A stretch of DNA of 49,992 nucleotides, taken from Terriglobales bacterium (lineage in GTDB: Bacteria > Acidobacteriota > Terriglobia > Terriglobales > Acidobacteriaceae). Below are positions 7,942 to 17,100 of the stretch, one piece after another; position 1 is the first letter of the stretch, and each line of letters starts with the position of its first letter. The notes under the pieces are model-generated. The model searched no databases. It had not been told where the DNA came from and saw only the letters and a program-made list of their open reading frames with translations. The DNA lies in the NCBI GenBank assembly GCA_016185365.1, contig JACPNP010000011.1:1-49992 (forward strand). Reading direction: 5' to 3'. Both the position numbers and the translations under genes were made by a program.

Positions 7942-8265
7942 GGGCTTTGCATGATAGTAAGTGGCACGACCCGCGAGTGGCTAGTGGTTAGTTTGGCGTC
8001 CTTGATACTTCGTTATTAAGATTCTCCTAAACTTACGGCTTGTGTGCCTTTGCCGCACACTGAATCCATCGACCCAGGATACGGCTGGTGGCCCACATAT
8101 CCCCTGACGGTGCCCAAGGGAGCCTGCCCTGAGCGAGGCCGAATGGGCGAAGCTAACGTGGGGCTTTTGGCTTTCTAGTCCAGGCATCGACGTCGGGCAC
8201 CCCAACCTTTCGCGAAGCGAAAGGCCGGGTGATGATCTGTTGAGTCCACCCACCGAATAAAACTC
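7942..8265. repeat. Gene-free stretch with palindromic repeats
   Basis: No convincing gene is present in this 324-base stretch. It holds two repeat pieces: an AGCCTGCCCTGAGCGAGGCC block at about 8121-8140 that matches the middle of the 48-base repeat found at 23746 and 24927, and a palindrome CCTTTCGCgaaGCGAAAGG near 8210-8228. A 90-codon open frame on the minus strand reads through these repeats and is rejected. Confidence 0.6.
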
Positions 8266-9600
8266 TCAGAACGTCGCCTTGCCACCCTGCTTGTAGACGG
8301 TCCCGCTCTTCATCACGAAGTCCACTTTTTCCAGAGCGGTCACGTCCTTGAGCGGGTCGCCGGTGACGGCGATGATGTCCGCGAACTTGCCGGCTTCGAG
8401 CGTGCCCACCGACTTACCGCGGTCGATCAGGTCGGCGGAGCTTGCGGTCGCGGTCTTGATGGCCTGGGCCGGGGTCATGCCGAACTTGACCATGTAGAAG
8501 AACTGTTTGGCATTGTCACCGTGCGGGTAGACGCCGGCGTCGGTGCCGAAGGCCATCTTCACGCCTGCCTTGACGGCTTTCTCGAAGTTCTCGCGCTGCA
8601 GGCGGCCGACCATCTTCTCCTTGTCCACGTTCTCCTGGGGAAGTCCGTGCTCGATGGCTTTGCCGAGGATGTAATCGTCGTTGTAGATGTCCATGTCAAA
8701 ATACGTGCCGTGCTCTTTGGCCAGGCGGATGCCTTCATCGTCCACCAGCGAGGCGTGCTCGATGGAATCGATGCCGGCGCGGATGGCGTTCTTGATGCCT
8801 TCGGCGCCGTGGGCGTGCGCGGCGATCCTGCGGCCGGCCATGTGGGCCTCATCGGCCGCGGCCTTCAGTTCCGCCTCGGTGTACTGGGGCGCGCCCGGGC
8901 TGTCGCCCTTGGAGAGCACGCCGCCGGTGGCGCCGATCTTGATCACGTCCACGCCGTATTTCAACTGCGCGCGCACGGTGTGGCGGATCTGGTCCACGCC
9001 GTCCGCGATGGAGAAATCGCGCTCTTCGGGGAACATCCACACCTGCACCTGGGGCGCGTAGTTGTTGAGGTCGCCGTGTCCGCCGGTCATGGAGATATAC
9101 GGCCCGCTGGCCACGATGCGCGGCCCGGGGAACATGCCTTCATTGATGGCGTTGCGCAGATCCACCGCCAGGAACGGCGAGGAGCCCACGTCGCGCACCG
9201 AGGTGAAGCCGGCGAGCAGGGTCTTCTCGGAATTCATCAGGCCGGAGAACGCGCCGCGGAAGGGCGAGTCCTTGAACGCATAGATCTCGGCGTAGCGGTC
9301 GCCGCTGGAGCCTAGATGGGTGTGGCAGTCGATCAGGCCGGGCAGCACGGTGGCGTTGGAGAGGTCGATCACCGAGGCGTCCTTCGGGACCTGCGTCTGG
9401 GCCGCGGGCGCGATGCTCTTGATGCGCTCGCCCTCCACCACGATCACCATGTTGGTCTTGTAGGCATCGGAGACGGAATCAAAAAGACGCCCGGCCTTGA
9501 TATAGGTGACCTTCGGCGCCGGGGCCGGTTTCTTTTCCTCTTGCGCGAAAGCGGATGTGGCCAGCACGAGACAGGCCATGAGGGTGATGAGCTTCATCAT
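8266..9600 (-). CDS. Secreted amidohydrolase (prolidase-like)
   Basis: A metal-dependent hydrolase of the amidohydrolase superfamily, exported to the periplasm or outside. The start ATG at 9600 follows AGGAG and gives a clear signal peptide (MMKLITLMACLVLATSAFAQ). Counting from there, the metal-binding HxH is in LIDCHTHLG, the lysine that is carboxylated in the family is in DVIKIGATGG, further histidines are in AAHAHG and SIEHAS, and the catalytic Asp is in AFGTDAG. The closing GTLEAGKFADIIAV strand is typical of the imidazolonepropionase/Xaa-Pro dipeptidase group abundant in Acidobacteria. The substrate cannot be read from sequence. The frame extends 26 codons upstream to another ATG at 9678, rejected because it would bury the signal peptide. 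Confidence 0.9.
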   Translation of the reverse strand: MMKLITLMACLVLATSAFAQEEKKPAPAPKVTYIKAGRLFDSVSDAYKTNMVIVVEGERIKSIAPAAQTQVPKDASVIDLSNATVLPGLIDCHTHLGSSGDRYAEIYAFKDSPFRGAFSGLMNSEKTLLAGFTSVRDVGSSPFLAVDLRNAINEGMFPGPRIVASGPYISMTGGHGDLNNYAPQVQVWMFPEERDFSIADGVDQIRHTVRAQLKYGVDVIKIGATGGVLSKGDSPGAPQYTEAELKAAADEAHMAGRRIAAHAHGAEGIKNAIRAGIDSIEHASLVDDEGIRLAKEHGTYFDMDIYNDDYILGKAIEHGLPQENVDKEKMVGRLQRENFEKAVKAGVKMAFGTDAGVYPHGDNAKQFFYMVKFGMTPAQAIKTATASSADLIDRGKSVGTLEAGKFADIIAVTGDPLKDVTALEKVDFVMKSGTVYKQGGKATF

Positions 9601-9727
9601 GTGTGCGTGACTCCTCGGGTGAGGTGGACGGATAAAGGCTGAGAGATGAGTGTCATGGCAGGTGCGGGAATGTGTCAAGGCGGGCCGGGCCGCGCTGGAC
9701 GCGACCCGGTGTCTCAGGCAGGAAAAC

Positions 9728-10501
9728 TCAGTGCTGGTGCGCTTCGGCGCGCTCGTCCTGCGGGATCACGGTGTTCTTCTGCCGCGCCACCGACCAGATC
9801 TCATCCATGGACTTTTCGTAGGGATACAGGTGCACCATCCAGCCGAAGATGCGCGGCATAAAGAAGCCGCCGGCCGCGTCGCACGCCTCTTTCGTCGTGA
9901 TGGAGCCGTTCAGCCCGAACTGCGGGTCCTTCTTGAACATCTCATCGCGGCGGTCTTTCGGCGGCAGGCACAGGTTCACGTGCAGATGCCATTGCGCCAC
10001 GCTCAGCGGGATGCGCTCCTGCAACTGGTCTTCGCTGAGGCGCGCGGGCGCGGTGTACATGGCGCCGATCAGCTTCATGGATCCGTCCCCCTGCTTCTCA
10101 TAGAGGAGCGAGGTGGGGTTTGCGGGATCGAAGGAAAAGCCCGCCTTCACCGCGTTCGCCCAACTGGTGTAGTGATACATCTTCTGTTTGACGTTGGGCA
10201 GGAACTGACGAAAGCCGTCGGCCTCGGCATTTTTCACATCTTTTTTGTATCGTTCGAGCGCCGCCTTGGCGTTGGCCACGATCTCGACCGCGCGCGCCTG
10301 GTCGCCCGGCCTGGGCTCGCGCAGGGCGGACATCTTCATGTGCGGACCCATGTCCTCATGGTGGTGATGGCTCATGGCTTCGGTGGCCTGGTCGAGCTGG
10401 TTGGGATCGGCGGAATCGTGGTCGTGCGCCTGTTGCGCCCGCAGCGGGACCGTAATGGCACAGAGCAGCGACAGCACGATCATTGGGAGACGACGCTTCA
10501 T
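9728..10501 (-). CDS. Secreted His-rich protein of unknown function
   Basis: A 257-residue exported protein (signal peptide MKRRLPMIVLSLLCAITVPLRAQ). The N-terminal part of the mature chain is rich in His and Met (AHDHDSADP, SHHHHEDMGPHMKM), suggesting metal binding. The remainder contains MYHYTSWANAVKAGFSFDP, a WHLHVN segment and CLPP, plus IFGWMVHLYPYE, a motif set I recall from conserved uncharacterised acidobacterial proteins but cannot tie to a named family. It lies downstream of no operon partner on the same strand except the amidohydrolase, 127 bases further on. The divergent gene at 10641 is also an exported stress-type protein, so a shared regulatory region at 10502-10640 is plausible. 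Confidence 0.7.
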   Translation of the reverse strand: MKRRLPMIVLSLLCAITVPLRAQQAHDHDSADPNQLDQATEAMSHHHHEDMGPHMKMSALREPRPGDQARAVEIVANAKAALERYKKDVKNAEADGFRQFLPNVKQKMYHYTSWANAVKAGFSFDPANPTSLLYEKQGDGSMKLIGAMYTAPARLSEDQLQERIPLSVAQWHLHVNLCLPPKDRRDEMFKKDPQFGLNGSITTKEACDAAGGFFMPRIFGWMVHLYPYEKSMDEIWSVARQKNTVIPQDERAEAHQH

Positions 10502-10640
10502 GCTGCATAGTAACCCGGCGAGGGAGGGCGAGTTTCGGCGACGGCCGGCGCTACTTCCCCGAAACTTTCCTGCGGGGCGGGGTTAGTATGCTTCAGATGC
10601 CGGCGAGCACACAGGCATGATCCGGAGGGGACACACTTTT

Positions 10641-11078
10641 ATGCAGCGAACCACAAGATTTTCTCTGGCGACGATTTTGGGCGCGGCCTTGTTCGCGGCG
10701 CCGGCGATCTTCGCGCAAGATGCGCCCAACACGGGCAGCGGCACGCCCCCGCCTCCCCCGGCGGGCGAGCGGCGCGGGCCGAACCTGAACCTTACCGAGC
10801 AGCAGAAACAGCAGATGGAGACGTTCCGCAAAGAGCAGCGGGCCAAGCTGGACGCGCTGCGCGCCGACACCACGCTCACCGAGGAGCAGAAGCGCGAGCA
10901 GATGCGGAGCTACCGCGAGCAGTTCCGCACGCAGATGGAGTCCATCCTCACGCCGGAGCAGAAGCAGCGGATGAAGAAGTGGAAGCAGGAGCACAAGGGC
11001 GAAGGCATGCGCGGCGGAAAGCACGGCAAGCGTGGACACCGCGGTCCGGACCAGGGTCCACCGCCGGACAATGAGTAA
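10641..11078 (+). CDS. Periplasmic LTxxQ-motif (Spy/CpxP-like) protein
   Basis: A 145-residue protein starting at ATG 10641, chosen because GGAGGGG lies 12 bases upstream and the signal peptide then begins properly (MQRTTRFSLATILGAALFAAPAIFAQ). The mature chain is proline-rich at first (TPPPPPAGERR), then helical and highly charged, with LNLTEQQKQQM and ILTPEQKQRM, two copies of the LTxxQ-type motif of Spy and CpxP chaperones, and a Lys/His-rich tail. Spy-like proteins bind unfolded envelope proteins. A strong terminator follows at 11111-11141. Confidence 0.75.
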   Translation: MQRTTRFSLATILGAALFAAPAIFAQDAPNTGSGTPPPPPAGERRGPNLNLTEQQKQQMETFRKEQRAKLDALRADTTLTEEQKREQMRSYREQFRTQMESILTPEQKQRMKKWKQEHKGEGMRGGKHGKRGHRGPDQGPPPDNE

Positions 11079-11490
11079 GCTTCTTCCTGAGCGATCGGGA
11101 ACTTGGGGTGGGAGGCGGCCGTATGTCCGCCTCCTTTTTTTCGTCTGTGATGGGTTCAAAGGCGAGAAGCGACCCGGCCAGTCCCAGCAGTCCGAATGCG
11201 AGAGAGATCAACAAAAGGATGAAGAGAGTGAGCCGCGCCCAGTTCTTCAGCTTCCATAGTCCCCACCCGATGGCCAGGTAAAGGACCGCGAACAGGAAAA
11301 ATACGAACGCGATCCCGGCGCCCAGCCCGGCGATGAACGCCGCCGCGCCGCTGCTCGCGCCTTCTTGACTCCCGGCAGCGAGTCCGGCCGCGCCCATGCC
11401 CAGCATCATGGCCAGGCCTCCCAACACCATCAGACCTCCGAAGAGAAAGCAGAGGATCCCGAGGACCGTGATCCCGACCGGTCGGTTCAT
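10948..11490 (-). CDS. Small polytopic membrane protein, C-terminus uncertain
   Basis: From ATG 11490 (MNRPVGITVLGILCFLFGG), 180 residues are open. Residues 1 to about 113 form four hydrophobic helices with a Gly/Ala-rich loop, a pattern common in small uncharacterised bacterial membrane proteins. The frame upstream of 11490 is also open but starts without a signal. After the last helix the frame runs on through the terminator of the convergent gene and 131 bases into its coding sequence, and that tail (PSSRSLRKKLTHCPAVDPG onward) does not look like protein. The natural stop may therefore have been lost by a frameshift near 11110-11160. Confidence 0.6.
   Translation of the reverse strand: MNRPVGITVLGILCFLFGGLMVLGGLAMMLGMGAAGLAAGSQEGASSGAAAFIAGLGAGIAFVFFLFAVLYLAIGWGLWKLKNWARLTLFILLLISLAFGLLGLAGSLLAFEPITDEKKEADIRPPPTPSSRSLRKKLTHCPAVDPGPDRGVHACRAFRRACLRPCAPASTSSSAASAPA
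11111..11141 (+). terminator. Rho-independent terminator after LTxxQ gene
   Basis: GGAGGCGG (11111-11118) pairs with CCGCCTCC (11127-11134) around an eight-base loop and is followed by seven T residues. It lies 32 bases after the stop at 11078. The same DNA is read in the opposing membrane-protein frame as DEKKEADIRPPP. Confidence 0.9.
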
Positions 11491-11559
11491 GTGATTCTCC
11501 TTGAATGAGTTTTTAGAGGGGCCTGCGCGGACATTACCCCGGAGATCTGCGCGCGTCAA

Positions 11560-11940
11560 CTATTGTTTGCGGCGGTGCTGGTCGCGATACTGGGCGCGGT
11601 AGGAGTGTTTGCGCGGATCTTCGCTGGCGATGCGGGTGAGTTCGCGCTCGCGCACGCTGGACTGGCCCAGCTCGGCCACGTCTTCCCGCAGCAGCTCCAG
11701 CACGCCCAGCAGATAGCGCATGCGCGGGCGGTCGTCCACGGACTCGGCATCGTGGCGGAACTCCGGCAGGCACATCAGGTGCAGGTCTTCGATGGGGCGC
11801 TGGAACTCCGGCTCGTACTCGTCGTCGATGTGGGCCTGGGCAAAGTTGTGCAGCACCTCCCACTCCACGATCCCGTCCAGATAGGCGCGCACCAGCAGCT
11901 CGAATTTCTCGACGGGAAAGATCTTGAGCGTCGTGCCCAT
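11560..11940 (-). CDS. Conserved-looking hypothetical protein downstream of kdsB
   Basis: A 126-residue soluble protein, rich in acidic and basic residues, that I cannot assign. The start is ATG 11940 (MGTTLKIFPVEKFELLVRAYLDGIVEWEVL); the frame is open further upstream but inside kdsB. It begins 13 bases after the kdsB stop on the same strand and was probably co-transcribed. The chain is predicted largely helical, with LHNFAQAHIDDEYEPEF and RYLLGVLELLREDVAEL, and a basic Arg/His/Gln-rich C-terminus. No membrane segment or signal peptide. Confidence 0.65.
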   Translation of the reverse strand: MGTTLKIFPVEKFELLVRAYLDGIVEWEVLHNFAQAHIDDEYEPEFQRPIEDLHLMCLPEFRHDAESVDDRPRMRYLLGVLELLREDVAELGQSSVRERELTRIASEDPRKHSYRAQYRDQHRRKQ

Positions 11941-11953
11941 GTCCGGTGTCCGA

Positions 11954-12679
11954 TCAGGTCCTGCCCCGTAGGATGCCCTCCACGCGGCGCAGGTCGTCCT
12001 CGGTGTCCACGCCCACGGTGTCGAAAGGCGTCTCCGCCACGTGGATGTCGATGCCGTTCTCCAAAAAGCGGAGCTGCTCCAGCCGTTCGCTGCGCTCGAG
12101 CGCAGATTCCGGCAGTTCGTGGAACTTGTCAAGCGCCGATTTCCGGTACGCATAAAAACCCAGGTGCTTGCTGTAGCGGAAGGCCGCGGTCTGGTCGCGG
12201 TCAAAGGGGATGGTAGCGCGGGAAAAATACAGCGCGCGGCCGTTCACGTCCGCCACCACCTTCACCGCGTTGGGATTGGCCACGTCATGCGCGGGACACG
12301 GCGTCATGACCGTGGAGACCATGACCTCCGCGCGCGCCATCGGGCCAAGCAGCGCATCCAGATGCTCCGGGCGGGCGAGCGGCTCGTCGCCCTGCACGTT
12401 CACATAGACATCCGCGGCCACGGACTGCGCCACCTCGTGCACGCGGTCGGTGCCGCTGCGGTGCTGGTCGCCGGTGAGGCGCGCGTTCCAGCCGTGCTTC
12501 TCGCACACGGCCATGATCTCCGCGGAGTCGGTGGCGATGATCACGTCCGCCAGCTGCTTGCACCCGTGCGCGGCCTCATACACGCGCTGCAGCATGGTCT
12601 TGCCCGCGATCTCGCGCAGCACCTTGCGCGGCAGGCGCGTGGAGGCGAGGCGGGCGGGGATGATGGCGATGGCTTTCAG
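11954..12679 (-). CDS. kdsB: CMP-KDO synthetase KdsB with apparent CTG start
   Basis: 3-deoxy-manno-octulosonate cytidylyltransferase, which activates KDO for lipopolysaccharide. Motifs seen include AIIPARLASTRLPRKVL (nucleotide-binding loop), ATDS, TGDQHRSGTDRVHEVA, VNVQGDEPL, KHLGFYAYRK and LEQLRFLENG. The annotated ATG frame would begin only at MLREIAG and lose the essential N-terminal loop. Extending upstream, the loop is intact and the only codon after the in-frame TGA that could serve is CTG at 12679-12677, with GAGG six bases before it. The resulting 241 residues match the family length. Either a rare CTG start or a base change of an ATG/TTG/GTG start. Confidence 0.88.
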   Translation of the reverse strand: MKAIAIIPARLASTRLPRKVLREIAGKTMLQRVYEAAHGCKQLADVIIATDSAEIMAVCEKHGWNARLTGDQHRSGTDRVHEVAQSVAADVYVNVQGDEPLARPEHLDALLGPMARAEVMVSTVMTPCPAHDVANPNAVKVVADVNGRALYFSRATIPFDRDQTAAFRYSKHLGFYAYRKSALDKFHELPESALERSERLEQLRFLENGIDIHVAETPFDTVGVDTEDDLRRVEGILRGRT

Positions 12680-12767
12680 ATCCTTACCTCAGGAGCAAAA
12701 CCTGATTCTAAGCTGTGGCTTCCGGCACGGCTACACGCTCGTTACGGAACATGTTTTCACGACAAAT

Positions 12768-12952
12768 GTGAAAGAGTGCGGCTTCAGCTTCATGACCAAC
12801 GTGAAGGGGTGCGGCTTCAGCTTCATGACCGATGTGAAGGCGTGCGGCTTCAGCTTCATGACCGATTTGAAAGGGTGCGGCTTCAGCTTCATGACCAACG
12901 TGAAGGGGTGCGGCTTCAGCTTCATGACCAACGTGAAGGGGTGCGGCTTCAG
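12768..12952 (+). repeat. 33-base minisatellite, six units
   Basis: Six head-to-tail units begin at 12768, 12801, 12834, 12867, 12900 and 12933; the last is partial. The unit starts GTGAAGGGGTGCGGCTTCAG and ends CATGACCAAC, with a few substitutions between copies. Since 33 is a multiple of three, both strands stay open. The array ends in GGTGCGGCTTCAGCCGCACC (about 12940-12959), a complete REP-type palindrome, of which each unit holds one half. The rest of the gap 12680-13064 between kdsB and fabD shows no gene. Confidence 0.9.
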
Positions 12953-13064
12953 CCGCACCGATAAGCTCCGGTTTTTTGATTATTCCGAGCGGGTTTTAAC
13001 CCGCGAGGAATCTGCTTTTTCACATTTAGCCGCAACCTATTACGTCCTGCCTCCGGAGAAAGTC

Positions 13065-14006
13065 CTATCCCGAAAGCGCCATCGCTTTCCCCAGGCCGGC
13101 CTCGTCTTCCACATTCGCGCAACTCGCGCCTTTTTGGATCTGGCCGACCAACCCACATAAAACTTTTCCCGGACCCACTTCAATAAACGTGTTTACGCCG
13201 GCGTTGACCAGGGTCTCGACGCTCTTCACCCACTGCACCGCGCCCGTGACCTGGCGGATGAGCGCTTCGCGGGCTTCTGCCCCGCTCTTTGTCGCGACGG
13301 CGTCGATGTTCTTCACCACCGGCATCCGCGGATCATGGAACGTGAGCGCGCGCAGATCGCCGGCCAGACGGTCCTGCGCGGGCTGCATCAGCGCACAATG
13401 GAAGGGCGCGCTCACCGGCAGCAGGATGGCGCGCTTGGCGCCGCGCGTCTTGGCGAGTTCGGCGGCGCGTTGCACCGCCTCCGCCTTGCCGCTGATCACG
13501 ATCTGGCTGGGTGAGTTGATGTTGGCCGGCGCCACCGCGCTTGCGTCCGCGCCGGAGGCCTCGCGACAGACCTCCTCCAGTGCGTCCAGTTGCATGCCGA
13601 GCACCGCGGCCATGGCCCCGGCGCCGACCGGCACCGCTTCCTGCATGTACTTGCCGCGGTTGCGCACCGTGCGCACCGCGTCGGCAAAGCTGAGCGTGCC
13701 CGCGGCCACGTGCGCGGAGTACTCGCCCAGTGAGTGTCCGGCCACGAACTCCGGCAGGCGCGCGCCTTTTTCCTTGAGCACGCGGAAGGCGGCGATGGAG
13801 ACGGTGAGGATCGCCGGCTGGGTGATCTCCGTGAGCTTGAGTTTGTCGTCGGGGCCCTCGAAACAAAGTTGCGAGAGCTTGTAACCGAGCGCGGTGTCGG
13901 CCTCTTCAAAGGTCTGCCGGGCGATGTTGTGATTGGCGGCCAGCTCCCGGCCCATGCCGACGGTTTGGGAGCCTTGTCCGGGAAAGAGATAGGCGAGCAA
14001 GGACAT
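13065..14006 (-). CDS. fabD: Malonyl CoA-acyl carrier protein transacylase
   Basis: FabD loads malonate onto acyl carrier protein for fatty acid synthesis. The 313-residue chain opens YLFPGQGSQTVGMG and has the nucleophile Ser92 in the GHSLGE elbow, a conserved Arg in NRGKYMQEA, and the partner His203 in SAPFHCALM. It closes with VNTFIEVGPGKVLCGL. Length is standard. It usually sits with plsX and fabH; here it is separated from plsX by a 3.1 kb gene on the other strand, and no fabH is present. TAGAAT at 14019-14014 lies seven bases before the ATG, so the message may be leaderless. Confidence 0.96.
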   Translation of the reverse strand: MSLLAYLFPGQGSQTVGMGRELAANHNIARQTFEEADTALGYKLSQLCFEGPDDKLKLTEITQPAILTVSIAAFRVLKEKGARLPEFVAGHSLGEYSAHVAAGTLSFADAVRTVRNRGKYMQEAVPVGAGAMAAVLGMQLDALEEVCREASGADASAVAPANINSPSQIVISGKAEAVQRAAELAKTRGAKRAILLPVSAPFHCALMQPAQDRLAGDLRALTFHDPRMPVVKNIDAVATKSGAEAREALIRQVTGAVQWVKSVETLVNAGVNTFIEVGPGKVLCGLVGQIQKGASCANVEDEAGLGKAMALSG

Positions 14007-14116
14007 TAGGGAGATTCTAAATCAGGCACAGAGCCCTACCGTCACTTGTTGCATTCCACGTCCTTTGGTACGTGGCGTGCCCTGCGACCAGCATCACCAC
14101 GTAAACCTACTCTCGC

Positions 14117-14145
14117 TTGTGACAAAACGGCGGCCGCGATAGAAT
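14117..14145 (+). promoter_or_regulatory. Promoter of the transglutaminase-like gene
   Basis: TTGTGA (14117-14122) and TAGAAT (14140-14145) are separated by 17 bases, a good sigma-70 type promoter. The ATG at 14159 is 13 bases after the -10 box, so the leader would be only about six or seven bases, too short for a ribosome binding site. Confidence 0.6.
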
Positions 14146-14158
14146 CTGGCCTTCTGTC

Positions 14159-17100
14159 ATGCCTTCTAAAATTCAGTCTGTTTGCCTGTGTCTTCTGACC
14201 CTCGTCGCAGCCTATCCCCAACAGCGCCCCGAGCCCGCGTCCCAAATAGAACCTGACTTCTCGAACGAGGCCATTGTGATCGAGAAGTTGTTGATCCGTG
14301 ACGACTTCGAGAATGATGGGACCATAAACCGGACCGTCACGTACCGGGCGAGGGTACAGTCTGAGGCCGGCGTGAAAGCGCTCGGACTGATCCGGTTCGT
14401 CTACGACAATCGCCGCGAAAGGATGACACCGACGGTCAGGGTCCGGCACGCAGACGGCACCGTGGTCATGTCGCCGACCGAGGAGATCCAGGAAATCACG
14501 GCAGACATTTCCCGTGAAGCGCCGATGTATACCGACATTCGGGAGAAGCATGTGCCGGTCAAGGGGTTGCGCACAGGAGATGTACTGGAGTATGAGGTGC
14601 AAGACAGGACGTCCACGCCTCTCATTCCGGGGCACTTCTTCATCACATACACATTCGAGCGCAACGACATCGTCTTAGAGGAAAGCTATACAGCCACCTT
14701 CCCTGCCGGACGTGCCGTAACAATCCTCAGCCCTGACAGGAAGCCAACCCGGCGTGAAGAACAAGGCAGAACGATCCTCGTCTGGACGTCTTCGAATCTC
14801 AAGCGTCCATCATCCAAGGACATTGACCGGGTGAGATTCGCTGATGTCCGTCTCACAACCTTCGTAGACTGGAAGGAACTTGGAGACTGGTACGCAACGC
14901 TCATGGCAGAGAGGGCCGAGCCGACGCCGGACATCACAGCAAAAGTCATAGAACTGACCAAAGACTCCGCTCTTGCTGAGGACAAGATCAGAAAAATCTA
15001 TGACTTTGTTTCGACACGCTTCCGCTACATCTCCGTCAATCTAGGGATCGGGAGTGTACAGCCACATGCAGCCGGCGAAGTATTCCGAAATGGATATGGG
15101 GATTGCAAGGACAAGCACACACTGCTGTCTGCCATGCTGAAAGCCATCGGTATTCGGTCCATACCCGCTTTGACGCTGGCCAACAAGTATGCAAGAGATG
15201 AGCACTTCCCAGAGTTCCCTGCGCCGCCGGCCTTGGACCACGTCATGACGGTCGCGGAACTCCCTGGTAATAAGACTCTATGGATGGACAGTACCTCTGA
15301 GGTGGCCCCATTCCAGGCGCTTCTACCGGTGTTTCGCGGCAACTTTGCACTGCTGGCACGACCGGATGGCCGGAGTACTCTGGAAAAAGCCCCGGATGCT
15401 TTGCCCTATCCCGCCAAGGAGACCTTTCAGGTCGTCGGAAAACTGGGTGAGGATGGAACGATGGTCGCCAAGGTCGAACGCACATTCAGGAGCGATGCAG
15501 AGATCGGACTTCGCTCCGCGTATCACCACCTGCCACGATCACAATGGGAGGCGTTGACGCAGCAGTTTTCGCTCGCTTCCGGTTTCGGCGGAGAGGTCAC
15601 AAACGTCACCGTGAGTGAACCTGAGGACCTGCTGAATCCGTTCAAGATCAGTTATGACTACAAGCGTTTGAAGTATTCCGATTGGGAGAACTTGCAACTC
15701 ACGCCACCACTGCCTCCGACCCTTCGATTCAACCTGGCGGAGTTCGCCAAAGTCAAGGAAGCGCTTCCGCTTGGCAATGCGGGCTTGGAGCTCGACTATC
15801 ACGCGGAGGTGGAACTTTGGCCGAATGAAAAAATAGCCGTGCAAGTCCCTCTTGAACTCGAAAACGACATCCTTGGATATCGTTCGAGCTATGAATTGAG
15901 AGGTTCCAAGTGGCTTGCGAATCGGAATTTGCGGCTAAAACTCGCGGAAATCCCTCCGGAGCGAGTCGCTGCCATCCGTGAACTCAGCGAGAAGATCAAT
16001 CGTCATGAAAGTGAATACCAGGCGCTTTACGCCAGAGGGGATCGCCCTGAACAACACTTTGGCTCAGACCTGTTTGGTCCAGCCCGGGCGAAGCTCCAAG
16101 GCCTGGCGGGGAAAGATCCTGCCGCCGCCGCCCAGTTCATGAGAAGCAAGGTGGCAGAGGAACCCGAGATTCTGATCTGGAGGATCATGCTTGCCACGTT
16201 TCTTCGCCAATCTGGAAGGATACGTGAGGCCAAAGACGAGTTACGCCAGGCGGCGCAATTGGAACCCCAGAGAGCTGTGGAGCTAAAAGGCCTTGGATTC
16301 GCGCTCATGAGCGAGGCAATGTATCCCGAAGCTGAATCAGTTTGGAAACGATTCATCAAGTTGTCTCCTGACGATGGCGACGGCCCTGGCAACCTGAGCC
16401 AGGTGTTCATGAAGACTGGACGTCATCAGGAAGCGGCCGAGATGCTGGAAGCTGCTTTGCAGAAGACACCGAACAACATCAGCTACCTCAACGGTCTTGC
16501 CGAAACGAGATTCAGGCTTGGACAAGATGACCTGGCGCTCGCAGCGCTTGAAAAAGCCCTCACGCTCGATGACTCCGGCAGTGCCTCTAATAACGTTGCG
16601 TATCAACTGGCTGAGAAAGGCAAATTCCTCGCTCGGGCCGATGAATTGAGCCATGCGACGGTCAAGAAGGCCGAAGAGGAATGTTCCGAGATCGCCCTGG
16701 AAGACTTGGAACAACAGGACCTTGCCCGAATGCATGCCCTGGAAGCTGCATGGGACACGCAGGGCTGGATCTATCATCGGAGGAATGACCCGGACAATGC
16801 CATCGTGTATCTGCAGGCTGCTTGGGCGCTCTCACAGGATCCGGAAATCTCATTTCACCTGGCTGAGGTCTATGTTTCGCAAGGGAAGTCGCTCCTGGCC
16901 AACCGATACTATGCCAATGCCGCCGCGATGCCGAAGGGCCACGCGGAAAGCCGGCAAGTACTGGTCAAGCGCGTGGGAGCAGCAGTGGCAGAAAGGTTGA
17001 TCGGCAACAGCCGGACAGGCCTGACCGAAGAGCGCACGCTCAAGCTGCCGCAACTTGAACGAACGTTCATGAGCGCTGATTATTTTTTCCTATTTACCCC

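Noticed and set aside
7981-8253. 90-codon minus-strand frame
   Set aside because: Reads through two palindromic repeats; no domain and no ribosome site.
12768-12952. CRISPR array
   Set aside because: Units are directly joined with no unique spacers, and there are no cas genes nearby.
12450-13160. Open frames through the 33-base repeats on both strands (KGCGFSFMT and MKLKPHPFT repeats)
   Set aside because: The period is a multiple of three, so frames stay open by construction; no start signal or domain, and one frame crosses kdsB.
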